DNA of 64,000 nucleotides from Dyella japonica A8. Lineage in GTDB: Bacteria; Pseudomonadota; Gammaproteobacteria; Xanthomonadales; Rhodanobacteraceae. This document shows positions 17,617-28,358 of this stretch, one piece after another. A program made the position numbers and the translations under genes. The notes under the pieces were generated by a model. That model was given only the letters and a program-made list of their open reading frames with translations. It was not told where the DNA came from and made no database searches. Location of the stretch: contig NZ_CP008884.1 of assembly GCF_000725385.1 (NCBI RefSeq), forward strand, positions 2,294,001-2,358,000. The letters are read 5' to 3'. How positions within the stretch are numbered: the stretch's first letter is position 1; each line of letters begins with the position of its first letter.

Positions 17617-18560
17617 TCACGGTAGGCGGCTTCAACACGGCGATCGATCGGCTGGTGACGCTCGACGTGTTGCAGCCCGGTGCCGTGCAGCGCGCCAGCA
17701 CGGTACAGAGTTATCCCGGTGGCAAGGGTGTGCACGTAGCACAGACCATCGCCGCGCTGGGGGAGCCCGTGCAGCTGGTGGGTCTGGTCGATGCACCGCA
17801 TCGCAATGTCGTGACCCGTCGCATGAGCGAGCGCGGCGTGTTGTTCCACGGCGTTGAAATGGGCGAAGGCCTGCGCCAATGCCTGGCGCTGCGCGAGCGC
17901 GACGGCCGGATGACCGAAGTGCTCGATCCGGGCCCGATGCTCACAACCGCCACTCGCGACCAATTGCTTCGCACCCTGGAGCGCGCGCTCGACAGCAGCG
18001 AAGCCCTGGTGCTTAGCGGAAGCCTGCCGCGCGGGTTCGAGAGCGACACCTACGCGAAGATCGTACGGCACGCGGCCAGTCTAGGCATGGCCTGCCTGGT
18101 GGACGCCAGTGGTGAAACGCTGCGTCAGGTCGTCGATGCGCGCCCTTGCGTCATCAAACCCAATCGCGACGAAGCCGGTCAACTGGTCGGTTATCCGGTG
18201 GATACACCGGCGCAGGCGGAAACGTTGCTGCGTGAACTCTATGCGAGGGGCGTCGTACGGCCGCTGGTGACGCTGGGAGAGCAGGGCGCATTCGGCTTCG
18301 ATGGCGAAAGCGTGTGGCATGCCTCGCTCGCGTTGGAGCGCAGCATGAACGCCGTGGGTTCCGGGGATTGTTTCCTCGCCGGCATGGCCGTCGCCTACCA
18401 GCGCGGCCTTGCGTTCGATGAATCGCTGCGCTTGGCCGTTGCCTGCGGCGCCGCGAATGCGATGGGCGAAGAAACCGGTTTTGTGGAACGCAGCCTTGTG
18501 CAGTCGCTGCTTCCCAAGGTGCGCGTGCAACGCATCGTCGCACCGGCAAGGAGAGCCTGA
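17613..18560 (+). CDS. 1-phosphofructokinase/tagatose-6-phosphate kinase family (FruK/LacC-like)
   Basis: A 315-residue PfkB kinase of the hexose-phosphate branch: ITVGGFNTAIDRLVTLD, SYPGGKGVHVAQTIAALG (the GGKG substrate loop), VLSGSLPRGF, CVIKPNRDEAGQLVG and the ATP motif MNAVGSGDCFLAGMA with GSGD. These enzymes make fructose-1,6- or tagatose-1,6-bisphosphate. Sitting between an AgaS-like isomerase and a class I aldolase, it is probably a tagatose-6-phosphate kinase. GTG start at 17613-17615 overlaps the previous stop. The gene ends 155 bases before the TonB receptor gene. Confidence 0.85.
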   Translation: MITVGGFNTAIDRLVTLDVLQPGAVQRASTVQSYPGGKGVHVAQTIAALGEPVQLVGLVDAPHRNVVTRRMSERGVLFHGVEMGEGLRQCLALRERDGRMTEVLDPGPMLTTATRDQLLRTLERALDSSEALVLSGSLPRGFESDTYAKIVRHAASLGMACLVDASGETLRQVVDARPCVIKPNRDEAGQLVGYPVDTPAQAETLLRELYARGVVRPLVTLGEQGAFGFDGESVWHASLALERSMNAVGSGDCFLAGMAVAYQRGLAFDESLRLAVACGAANAMGEETGFVERSLVQSLLPKVRVQRIVAPARRA

Positions 18561-18715
18561 CCTCCCGGGTGGTGCTTCGGCGCCACGCGGGCGAAACAAA
18601 GAGTTGTTCACACCAACCAATCCATGGGGGCCACTCCATGGGACGTCATCTGGACGTCGTTGCGAACGGGGAGTTCGCGCGGCGAGCCGACACAGACCAC
18701 GGGGAGAAGGTATTC

Positions 18716-21700
18716 ATGAATACGGGGAAGGGTGGTTGTTCAGGAAGCAGTGAGCGCAGGGTCGTACCTGCCGTCAACGCGCTGGTGATGGCCATGCGCC
18801 TTGCATGGGTCGTGGGCGGCATGGCATGGGGTGCGGCAGCATTCGCACAATCCACCACGCCAACGACGGATGCCACGACGAACGCATCGTCGAAAACGCA
18901 GGGCAAGCAGGATGATGGGAAGGCGTCCGAAAAGAACGCCAAGCAGCTGCAGCAAGTCACCGTGACCGGCTCCAACATCCGCAGCGTCGACGTGGCGGAT
19001 GCGCAGCCGGTCATCACCATCAGCCGCGTTGATATCGAGCGGCAGGGTTTCGCCACGGTCGGCCAGCTGCTGCAAAACGTTTCCTCGGCGGCGACGCCCG
19101 ACCTCAGCATGTCGGCGCCCGGCGACCTGGGCCCGAACCAGGGCGGTCAGTTCATCAACCTGCGCGGCCTGGGTGCGCCGCGCACACTGGTGCTAGTGGA
19201 TGGGCAGCGTATCGGCGCGGCGCATGGCGGCTACACCAACGTCAACGTCATCCCGGTCTCGATCATCGACCACATCGACGTGCTGGCCAATGGCGCCTCC
19301 GCCGTGTACGGCTCCGACGCGATTGCCGGCGTGATCAACATCATCACGCGCAAGGACTTCAACGGCGTCGAGCTCAATACCTACAACGGTATGTACGCCC
19401 CGCACGGCGATGGCGAGCAGAGCCAGTACGACGTGACGTTTGGCAAGAGCACCGATCGCTGGGGCGTGGTGTTCAGCGCCTCGTACCAGAACCAGGAGCC
19501 GGTGTGGACCAGCTCCCGCGACTTCTCCAGCTATCCCTGGACAGATCGCCATCCGCTTTACGGGCGCTCCTACGTGGGCTTCCAGCCCATCATCAGCAAC
19601 GCCACCTTTCCCGATGGCAGCCAGCACGCGGTGGTGCTGAACCAGGGCGGCGACCCGTCCAACCTCAATGACTACCACCGGGTGGTCAGACAGACCTATG
19701 GGCCAGACGGCGACGTGGTCAGCCCCGGCGACTACACCTACAACCGGGACAGTGGCCACCAGTACATGCTGCATACGGCGGACCTGACCAAGAACCTGTA
19801 CCTGGATACGCACTACAAGGTCACCGACAACATCACGGCGCGGTTCAACGCGGGCTACAACCTGGACAACGAGAAGGCCACCGCCGGCACGGCCACCTTG
19901 TACAGTGGCATGGGTGGTCATGACAATTTTCCGTCGGTGCTCTCCGCCGACAGCTACTACAACCCCTATAACCAGCCGGGCCAGACGCCGCAGGACGTGA
20001 ACTTCTATCGCCGCATCGCCGGCGACACCTACAACAGCTACAACAAGCCCAAGAACACCCGCTACAGCGCGGGCCTCGACGGCGTGTTCAGCCTGGGCGA
20101 GCACACGTTCAACTGGGACGTGAACTACTACGACAGCAAGATCACCGGCGTGAACACGCGCACGGGTTACTTCAACCTGCCCAATGCGGCGAACGCGCTG
20201 GGCCCGTCGTTCCTGGGCTCGGATGGCGCTGTGCATTGCGGCACCCCGGGCAACGTGATCGCCGGCTGCGTGCCGCTGAACCCGCTGGGCAACATCACCC
20301 AGTCGATGCTCGACTACCTGATGATCAACAGCGTCGAGCGCTACGGCAGCGAAGAGAAGGCGGCATCGGCGGATTTCGGCGGTGACCTGTTCTCCTTGCC
20401 GGGTGGCCAGTTCACGTTCGCGACGGGTGTGCAACATCGCTCGGTGTCGGGTTACGACGAGCCCGACGCGTTTGCCGCCGCGGGCAATTCGACCGATGGC
20501 GCGGTAGGCCCCAATCACGGCGGCTACTCGTTGAACGAGGCCTACGCCGAGTTCAACGCACCCTTCCTCAAGGACCTTCCGGGCGCCAAGAGCCTTTCAC
20601 TGGATGCCGCGATCCGCTATTCCGACTACAACAACTTCGGCAGCACCACCAACGCATCGTTCAAGCTGACCTGGCAGCCCTTCGACGACCTGCTCGTTCG
20701 CGCCAGCTATGGCACGGGTTTCCGCGCGCCTACCGTCAACGACCTCTACCAGGGCCTCTACAACGCGGGCGGCTTCACCGATCCGTGTGACGCGGTCTTT
20801 GGTCCTTCCACCTACGGCTACAGCCCCGTGGTCGCGCAGCGTTGCCAGACGGGTTTTGGCGGCGTTGCCGGCGTGCCGGCGAACTTCCGCCAGATCGACA
20901 ATACCGGGCAGCCGGTGACGCAGCCTGAAACCACGGGCATTACCGAGAGCTTCAATGGCGGCAACCCGCATCTGAAGCCGGAGACCTCGTACAACGGGCA
21001 GGTTGGCTTCGTGTACAGCCCGTCGTGGTTGCAGGGCTTCAACGCGTCGGTCGACTACTGGCGCTACAACATCCGCAACCTGATCACCGGCATCACCAAC
21101 GACCAGGTGCTGGCCAACTGTTACCAATACGGCATCACCTCGTCGTGTACGCAGTTCCAGCGCCAGGCGGGCACCGGGCAGATCATCAACCTGATGAACC
21201 TGGAGACCAACGCCGGCTGGCAGAAGACCAGTGGCTACGATTTCTCCTTCGCCTACGCACTGCCGGAGTACGCCATCGGCCGCTTCAAGCTCGGCCTCAC
21301 CGGCACCTACGTCACCAGCTACAACATGCTGCCGACGGTGGGCTCGGCGGTGGTCTACGGCACGGGCATCGCCTCAGCCCAGACGGCCATGTCGGTATGG
21401 CGCCTGCGCGGCAACTTCACGGTGGACTGGGCCTGGCACGACTTCGGCGCCACCTGGACCATGCGCTACTTCTCGCCGCTGAAGGCGCCGTGCGCCTTCC
21501 CGCCGCCGGATGCGCGCACGGCGTTCCCGTGCACCTTGCCAAACTACTATGCGCCGGGCCAGGGAACGCAGCCGATGACGCAGATCGCCTCGGTCACCTT
21601 TGACGACGTGCAGGTCTACTGGAAGGCACCGTGGAAGGCCACCATTTCGCTGGGCGCCAACAACGTGTTCAACCGCAAGGGGCCGTACATCTACGGTGGC

Positions 21701-21787
21701 TATGCCGGCAGCGACACGCCGTACAACTACAACGCCTCGTATGACATCGGCCGTTACGTCTACCTGCGTTACCAGCAGAAGTTCTGA
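18716..21787 (+). CDS. TonB-dependent outer-membrane receptor
   Basis: A 1023-residue receptor that would import a ligand through the outer membrane using TonB. A signal peptide is formed by MRLAWVVGGMAWGAAAFAQ within the first 50 residues. The TonB-box-like LQQVTVTGSNI comes next, then the plug domain (FATVGQLLQNVSS, GQFINLRGLGAPRTLVLVDG, SAVYGSDAIAGVINIITR) and a long beta-barrel with many Tyr/Asn-rich strands, ending YVYLRYQQKF with the terminal aromatic residue. The start at 18716 follows GGGGAGAAGG; an upstream in-frame start would add a non-signal extension. Placed between the sugar-kinase genes and the glycosidase gene, it most likely takes up the oligosaccharide or glycoside. Confidence 0.93.
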   Translation: MNTGKGGCSGSSERRVVPAVNALVMAMRLAWVVGGMAWGAAAFAQSTTPTTDATTNASSKTQGKQDDGKASEKNAKQLQQVTVTGSNIRSVDVADAQPVITISRVDIERQGFATVGQLLQNVSSAATPDLSMSAPGDLGPNQGGQFINLRGLGAPRTLVLVDGQRIGAAHGGYTNVNVIPVSIIDHIDVLANGASAVYGSDAIAGVINIITRKDFNGVELNTYNGMYAPHGDGEQSQYDVTFGKSTDRWGVVFSASYQNQEPVWTSSRDFSSYPWTDRHPLYGRSYVGFQPIISNATFPDGSQHAVVLNQGGDPSNLNDYHRVVRQTYGPDGDVVSPGDYTYNRDSGHQYMLHTADLTKNLYLDTHYKVTDNITARFNAGYNLDNEKATAGTATLYSGMGGHDNFPSVLSADSYYNPYNQPGQTPQDVNFYRRIAGDTYNSYNKPKNTRYSAGLDGVFSLGEHTFNWDVNYYDSKITGVNTRTGYFNLPNAANALGPSFLGSDGAVHCGTPGNVIAGCVPLNPLGNITQSMLDYLMINSVERYGSEEKAASADFGGDLFSLPGGQFTFATGVQHRSVSGYDEPDAFAAAGNSTDGAVGPNHGGYSLNEAYAEFNAPFLKDLPGAKSLSLDAAIRYSDYNNFGSTTNASFKLTWQPFDDLLVRASYGTGFRAPTVNDLYQGLYNAGGFTDPCDAVFGPSTYGYSPVVAQRCQTGFGGVAGVPANFRQIDNTGQPVTQPETTGITESFNGGNPHLKPETSYNGQVGFVYSPSWLQGFNASVDYWRYNIRNLITGITNDQVLANCYQYGITSSCTQFQRQAGTGQIINLMNLETNAGWQKTSGYDFSFAYALPEYAIGRFKLGLTGTYVTSYNMLPTVGSAVVYGTGIASAQTAMSVWRLRGNFTVDWAWHDFGATWTMRYFSPLKAPCAFPPPDARTAFPCTLPNYYAPGQGTQPMTQIASVTFDDVQVYWKAPWKATISLGANNVFNRKGPYIYGGYAGSDTPYNYNASYDIGRYVYLRYQQKF

Positions 21788-21898
21788 TCAGGCCTGATCC
21801 AAGTGCGCGCCGCGGCGGTTGCCGCGGCTTCTTGACCCGGAGCCCGTTCGTGGGCGATATCGCAGCGCGGGCTCCGGCATGAAATCAGAGGTGTGAAC

Positions 21899-23950
21899 AT
21901 GGCAGGGATTGGAGAGAGTCGCGGCAAGCGGCTTACCGGCACGTCGCGCAGCCCGTTCGGGCGTACGCTGCTGGCGTGCATGCTGTTGGCCGGCATGACC
22001 GGCGCGGCGTGCGCGGAAAAAGGAAAGGCAGCGGCCTTTTCGCAACAGGGTGATGCGTACCAGTTCGGCAACCACAGCATCGTTGCCCGTTGGAAGATCA
22101 CCGACGGCAAACTCGCCGACATGGTGCTGGCGGATCAGCCCAACCATCAGGAGCTGCCGGTGACGGCACCGGTCGAGTTGACCATGGCTGATGGCAGCAA
22201 GCTCGGCGCCGCCCAGCTGAAGGTGCTTTCGGCGCCCAAGGCGAGCAAGCTGAAGGCCAATGCGAAGGCATCGCGACTCGCGGAGCGTTCACCCGGCAAC
22301 GTCGTGGAAGCGACGTTCGGTGACGCGGACGGGTGCTTCCGCATCGATTGGCAGTGGGTGCAGCGCGAGGGCTCGGATTATCTTCGAGCTATCGTCACCA
22401 TCACCGCCCTCAAGCAGGACGAGAACATCGGCAAGGTGGCGCTGCTGCAGGCGCAGGCGGCCGACGCTGAAGTGGTCGGCGTCGTGCCGGGCTCGCCGAT
22501 CGTCGCGGGGCACGATTACTTCGGTTTCGAGCATCCGCTGTCGTCCAGCGAAGTGCACGGCAAGCAGGTGAAGCTGTGGATCGAGCGTGGCCTGCCGTTG
22601 CCCAAGGGGCAGTCGATCACGTATTCCGCCGTGGTCGGCGTGACGCACGACAACCAGTTGCGCCGGGACTTCCTCACCTATGTGGAGCGTGAGCGTGCAC
22701 ATCCGTACCGCACCTTCCTGCATTACAACTCGTGGTACGACATTGGCTACTTCACGCCGTACACCGAGGCGCAGGCACTGGATCGCATCCATGCGTTCGG
22801 CGAGGAGCTGAAGGTCAAGCGTGGGGTGACCCTCGACTCCTACCTGTTCGATGACGGCTGGGACGACCGCAGCGGCAGCTGGCACTTCAGCAAGGACTTC
22901 CCGCACGGCTTCCTGCCGCTGCGCGATGCCGCCGCGACATACGGCGCCGCACCAGGCATGTGGCTGTCGCCCTGGGGGGGCTACGGCAAGCCCAAGGAAG
23001 AGCGGGTGAAGAACGGGCAGGCGGCAGGCTACGAGATCATCGACGGTGGCCTGGCGCTGTCTGGTCCGAAGTACTACCAGCGCTTCCACGACGCCGTGAT
23101 GGAGCTGGTGAAGAACGACGGCATCAACCAGTTCAAGTTCGACGGCACCGGCAACGCGGACAAGGTTTTCCCGGGCAGCCGCTTCAGCAGCGATTTCGAT
23201 GCGGCGATCCAGCTCATCGACGATCTGCGCGTGGCCAAGCCGGACCTCTATATCAACCTCACCACCGGCACCATGGCGTCCCCGTTCTGGCTGCGCTACG
23301 CGGATTCGATCTGGCGCGATGGCGAGGACGACGACCTGGCAGGCGTGGGCACCAAGCGCGAGCGCTGGATCACCTACCGTGACCGTGAGACGTACCACAA
23401 CATTGTGGTGAAGGGGCCGCTGTACCCGCTCAACTCGCTGATGCTCCACGGCATCATCTACGCGAAGGAGAATCGCCGGCTCAATGCCGACCCGGGCCAC
23501 GATTTCGCCAACGAAGTGCGTTCGTATTTCGCCACCGGTACGCAGTTGCAGGAGATGTACATCACGCCGGACTTGCTCACCCAGCAGGACTGGGATGTGC
23601 TGGCCGAATCGGCGCGCTGGTCTCGCGCCAACGCGGGCGTGTTGAAGGATGTGCATTGGGTCGGTGGCGACCCGGGACGACTGGACGTCTATGGCTGGGC
23701 GGCGTGGACGCCTGCCAAGGCTATCGTCACGTTGCGCAATCCCAGCGACAAGCCGCAGCTGGCCGTGATCGATCTGGCGCGTCAGCTGGAGCTTCCGCCG
23801 GGGGCGGCGCATCGGTTCAGTGCGCGCAGTCCGTGGAAGGAGGATGCGGGCAAGCCGGCGATGAGTTTCGACGTGGATCAGCCGGGCACGATCACGCTGG
23901 CGCCGTTCCAGGTGTTGACGCTGGAGTTGACGCCCGACGCTTCCCACTGA
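21899..23950 (+). CDS. Secreted glycoside hydrolase, GH36/clan GH-D-like (alpha-galactosidase or alpha-N-acetylgalactosaminidase candidate)
   Basis: A 683-residue protein with a signal peptide (GRTLLACMLLAGMTGAACA, cleavage after ACA). The catalytic barrel shows FLHYNSWYDIGYFTP, SYLFDDGWDDRSGSWHF and GINQFKFDGTGNADK; in GH36-type enzymes the aspartate of K-F/W-D is the nucleophile, so the FKFDG aspartate is the best candidate here. A beta-sandwich N-domain and a C-terminal VTLRNPSD...FQVLTLELTP sandwich flank it. Family assignment is by motif only; distant relatives are sometimes labelled enterotoxin. Genomic context with AgaS-like and tagatose-type enzymes favours an alpha-galactoside or alpha-GalNAc substrate. 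AGAGG seven bases ahead supports the ATG at 21899 over the GTG at 21893. Confidence 0.75.
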   Translation: MAGIGESRGKRLTGTSRSPFGRTLLACMLLAGMTGAACAEKGKAAAFSQQGDAYQFGNHSIVARWKITDGKLADMVLADQPNHQELPVTAPVELTMADGSKLGAAQLKVLSAPKASKLKANAKASRLAERSPGNVVEATFGDADGCFRIDWQWVQREGSDYLRAIVTITALKQDENIGKVALLQAQAADAEVVGVVPGSPIVAGHDYFGFEHPLSSSEVHGKQVKLWIERGLPLPKGQSITYSAVVGVTHDNQLRRDFLTYVERERAHPYRTFLHYNSWYDIGYFTPYTEAQALDRIHAFGEELKVKRGVTLDSYLFDDGWDDRSGSWHFSKDFPHGFLPLRDAAATYGAAPGMWLSPWGGYGKPKEERVKNGQAAGYEIIDGGLALSGPKYYQRFHDAVMELVKNDGINQFKFDGTGNADKVFPGSRFSSDFDAAIQLIDDLRVAKPDLYINLTTGTMASPFWLRYADSIWRDGEDDDLAGVGTKRERWITYRDRETYHNIVVKGPLYPLNSLMLHGIIYAKENRRLNADPGHDFANEVRSYFATGTQLQEMYITPDLLTQQDWDVLAESARWSRANAGVLKDVHWVGGDPGRLDVYGWAAWTPAKAIVTLRNPSDKPQLAVIDLARQLELPPGAAHRFSARSPWKEDAGKPAMSFDVDQPGTITLAPFQVLTLELTPDASH

Positions 23951-24010
23951 GGGTTCCCTTCGGCTGGCATCCCCCCGCCAGCCCCTTGGTCCTGATGTAT
24001 CGAGGGACCT

Positions 24011-24041
24011 GGCCTCGTCGAGAGACGAGGCCTTTTCTTTT
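24011..24041 (+). terminator. Rho-independent terminator after the glycosidase gene
   Basis: Perfect 9-bp stem GGCCTCGTC/GACGAGGCC with a GAGA loop followed by TTTTCTTTT at 24033-24041. It ends the plus-strand agaS-to-glycosidase operon. Confidence 0.92.
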
Positions 24042-24110
24042 CCCGTTGTTGCAGCTCTGGGGTAAGCGGGAACAGCCATGGATGGCTGCGGCCTTGATGA
24101 GAGAGGAGAA

Positions 24111-24545
24111 GGGTGAGGGGGTAATCTGGCCTCACCGCTTCAAACGAGCCGTCACCCCTGAGAAGGCAGGGGTCCAGTGACTTTGCTCTCGGCCTTCGGG
24201 GGGCGCTCCCGTAGTCTGGCCGCTTACGCAGCGGGCGTTTCGACCTCCTGCCGGAGGCCGAGTCACTTTTCTTTGCTGGCCCAAAGAAAAGTAACCCAAA
24301 GAAATGGCCTCTAAAGCTCCGGTAGCACCGTGTTGAATACAAGCCTTCAAGGCCGAGGTAATCGGCACCGGGCGATCCATCCGACCTGCGGTACGGCTAC
24401 ACCGCAACGCGCCGATGCGCAGAGGTGCTCTGCATTGTGTGGAATACAAGCTTGTCGGTTCCGGAGCCCGGATTGCGACAGGCGCAACGCCTACACACAG
24501 CGGCTACCCCGCAACGCGCCGTGGCCAAGAGGGCTTAAAGCAGGT
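24111..24545. repeat. Truncated copy of the 1-kb composite repeat
   Basis: Begins with the element's terminal sequence (GGTGAGGGGGTAATCTGGCC, 24114 onward), has the CGCTTACGCAGCGGGCGTTT hairpin at 24219-24238 and the ACTTTTCTTTG/CAAAGAAAAGT hairpin at 24265-24294, then the left part of the internal segment ending CGCAACGCGCC...GGCTTAAAGC near 24540. The central REP, the second hairpin module and the inverted right end are missing; the copy stops 33 bases before the liuB stop codon. It fills the 627-base gap after the glycosidase terminator, in which I see no gene. Confidence 0.8.
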
Positions 24546-24577
24546 TGCGAATGTGGTTGGTGGCGTGCGAACCACCT

Positions 24578-26185
<1,608 letters not shown>

Positions 26186-26318
26186 GAGCTGAAGCTGCCG
26201 TTCGTGGGGAGCCCCGGATGATAGCGGTCCGTGCCCGGGGGCTAAATCGGCGTCGCAGCATGAAACCGGGCAGGGCATTGTCCGGTCGTGGGAAAATAGA
26301 GGGTCCCGGGGCCGGCCC

Positions 26319-26449
26319 CGCTTTTCTTGGGCACAAAAAAACGGCCGTCAGGGGCGGCCCTCGCTTTTCCTGGGCACAAAAAAAACGGCTGTCAGGGGCG
26401 GCCCTCGCTTTTCTTGGGCACAAAAAAAACGGCTGTCAGGGGCGGCCCT
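26319..26449. repeat. Three 44-bp tandem copies of a terminator-like unit
   Basis: Units starting CGCTTTTCTTGGGCAC at 26319, 26362 and 26406 repeat every 43-44 bases; a fourth start at 26450 runs into the intact lipoprotein-gene terminator. Each unit, read on the minus strand, is a GC hairpin (GGCCG/CGGCC around a CCCCTGA loop) followed by a T-run of seven or eight. The array therefore looks like duplicated terminators standing between the lipoprotein gene and liuB. Confidence 0.9.
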
Positions 26450-26463
26450 CGCTTTTCTTGGGC

Positions 26464-26497
26464 ACAAAAAAAACCGGCCGCCAGAGGCGGCCGGTTT
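26464..26497 (-). terminator. Rho-independent terminator of the small lipoprotein gene
   Basis: Perfect 12-bp stem AAACCGGCCGCC/GGCGGCCGGTTT (26471-26482 with 26486-26497) and AGA loop, followed on the minus strand by a run of T. It lies 20 bases past the lipoprotein stop codon and is the parent of the degenerate tandem copies beside it. Confidence 0.93.
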
Positions 26498-26517
26498 CTC
26501 GAAGTACACGAGTGTAC

Positions 26518-26796
26518 TTAGTGACCTGCGGTCGAAGCGGCAGCCGGAGCAGCAGCGGTCGAAGCCGGGGTCGGAGCCGGCTGTTCGGCCGGGGCAGCTG
26601 CCGGAGCAGCAGCGGTCGAAGCAGCGGCCGGAGCCTGCTCTGCCGGAGCAGCAGCAGCCTTCTGGGCCTGGTCAGCAGCCTGCTGAGCCTGGTCAGCCGA
26701 CTTCTGAGCGTCCTGCGCGGAATCCTGCGCGCCGTTGCTGCAAGCCGCCAGCAGCGCGACGAGCGCAGAGGCGAGAAGGGTACGCGTGAACTTCAT
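26518..26796 (-). CDS. Small Ala/Pro-rich lipoprotein
   Basis: A 92-residue lipoprotein. The signal MKFTRTLLASALVALLAAC ends in the lipobox LLAAC, followed by SNGAQDSAQDAQKSADQAQ, an Ala/Gln/Asp heptad-like stretch that could form a coiled coil, and a low-complexity Ala/Pro/Glu tail with the imperfect internal repeat AAPAAAPAEQ/ASTAAAPAAAS. AAGGAG precedes the ATG. It resembles small Lpp-like or entericidin-like envelope lipoproteins in layout but has no recognised domain. Strong ribosome site, lipobox and strong terminator indicate an abundant product. Confidence 0.85.
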   Translation of the reverse strand: MKFTRTLLASALVALLAACSNGAQDSAQDAQKSADQAQQAADQAQKAAAAPAEQAPAAASTAAAPAAAPAEQPAPTPASTAAAPAAASTAGH

Positions 26797-26945
26797 GTTG
26801 AATCTCCTTTGCCGTGGAATGCCGTTTGGCGGGCGTATTAATAGCGCTTTCGCGGAAAATGCGCCACATCTTTGTGTGACACGGCCAAAAGGGGTTAACC
26901 CCCCTTTCATCGGCGGCCGGAGGCCCGGCCGCCGGGGCAGGGGGC

Positions 26946-28127
26946 TTAGAGCAGCTCTACAGCAACGGCCGTGGCTTCGCCGCCGCCAATGCACAGCGAG
27001 GCGACGCCACGCTTGAGGCCGCGAGTTTTCAGAGCATTCAGCAGTGTGACCACCAGTCGCGCGCCGCTGGCGCCGATCGGATGGCCCAGCGCGCAGGCGC
27101 CGCCATTGACGTTGATCTTGTCGCGCGGGATGTCCAGCTCGCGCATCGCCGCCATGGCGACCACGGCAAAGGCTTCGTTGACTTCGAACAGGTCGACGTC
27201 GCTGACCTTCCAGCCCGCCTTCTCCAGCACCTTGTGCAGGGCGCCGACCGGTGCGGTGGTGAACCATTCGGGTTCCTGCGAATGGGTGGCGTGCGCAACG
27301 ATGCGGGCGAGGGGTTTGAGACCACGGGCCTTTGCGTCATCCGCCGATAGCAGCACGACCGCGGCGGCGCCGTCGGAGATGCTGGACGAGCTGGCGGCGG
27401 TGATGGTGCCGTTTTCCTTGCGGAAGGCCGGCTTCAGGGTCGGGATCTTGCTGACGTCCGAGCGGCCGGGCTGTTCGTCGGTATCCACCTTGACGTCACC
27501 CTTGCGGCTGGACACGGTGACCGGGACGATCTCGTCGGCGAAGGCGCCCGAGGCCTGCGCGGCCTTGGCGCGCTCGACCGACTCGGTGGAGAACGTGTCC
27601 TGCTCTTCACGGCTGAAGTGGTACTTGTCGGCGCACAGTTCGCCGAACACGCCCATGGCCTTGCCGTCGTACGGGTTGGTCAGGCCGTCCCACGCCATGT
27701 GGTCGACCAGCGTGCCGTCGCCGTAGCGGATGCCCGTGCGCGCGTTGACCATGTGCGGCGCGTTGGTCATCGATTCCATGCCGCCGGCGACCACGATAGC
27801 GGCCGAACCGGCCTTGATCAGGTCATGACCCAGCATGATGGCCTTCATGCCCGAACCGCACACCTTGTTGACGGTGGTGCAGCCGGCAGCCGGGGGCAGG
27901 CCGGCGCCCAGCGCGGCCTGGCGCGCGGGCGCCTGGCCGAGGTTGGCCGGCAGCACGCAGCCCATGATCACTTCGCTGACATCGGTGGGAGCCAGACCGG
28001 ACTGCTCCAGCGCGGCACGGATGGCGGTGGCACCCAGGGTGGGGGTGGGTACGCCAGTGAACTGGCCGAGGAAGGAGCCAATGGCGGTGCGCTTGGCACC
28101 GGCGATGACAACGCTGACGTCCGACAT
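26946..28127 (-). CDS. atoB: Acetyl-CoA acetyltransferase (thiolase II)
   Basis: Interconverts acetoacetyl-CoA with two acetyl-CoA, the last step for leucine-derived acetoacetate. The 393-residue thiolase has the nucleophilic cysteine in TTVNKVCGSGMKAIM, the EVNEAFAVVAMAAM segment, GGACALGHPIGASGAR with the active-site histidine, and the second cysteine in ASLCIGGGEATAVAVE near the C-terminus. The ATG at 28125-28127 follows GGAG. It sits between the liuA and liuB genes on the same strand, which fits a ketogenic role. A GC hairpin without T-run (26911-26934) lies after the stop codon. Confidence 0.93.
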   Translation of the reverse strand: MSDVSVVIAGAKRTAIGSFLGQFTGVPTPTLGATAIRAALEQSGLAPTDVSEVIMGCVLPANLGQAPARQAALGAGLPPAAGCTTVNKVCGSGMKAIMLGHDLIKAGSAAIVVAGGMESMTNAPHMVNARTGIRYGDGTLVDHMAWDGLTNPYDGKAMGVFGELCADKYHFSREEQDTFSTESVERAKAAQASGAFADEIVPVTVSSRKGDVKVDTDEQPGRSDVSKIPTLKPAFRKENGTITAASSSSISDGAAAVVLLSADDAKARGLKPLARIVAHATHSQEPEWFTTAPVGALHKVLEKAGWKVSDVDLFEVNEAFAVVAMAAMRELDIPRDKINVNGGACALGHPIGASGARLVVTLLNALKTRGLKRGVASLCIGGGEATAVAVELL

Positions 28128-28358
28128 GGGGATCTCCGCAATTACTTGATTGGGGCAGGGCCCCGGTTGAGTCCGTCGATTATCGCAGCCGGCCCCGAGC
28201 GGGGGCAAACCGGCCATAGTTGCGATGGCAAAGGGATTCTGGCGGTATTTAGTTGCGATTTCGTTGTGCAAATATGGAGGCGCTCGCGGCAGCCCCAAAG
28301 AGGGCGCGGCATATCGGGCGGGAGAGCTTCAACAGGCGTCAGACAGGGCGGGGGCCTT

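Noticed and set aside
26319..26497. CRISPR-like short repeats
   Set aside because: The 44-bp units are contiguous with no spacers and each contains a terminator hairpin plus T-run.
27618..28358. N-terminal extension of the autotransporter frame back to 27618
   Set aside because: The extension runs antisense through the thiolase gene and would bury the lipobox signal; the start at 28359 gives a normal signal sequence.
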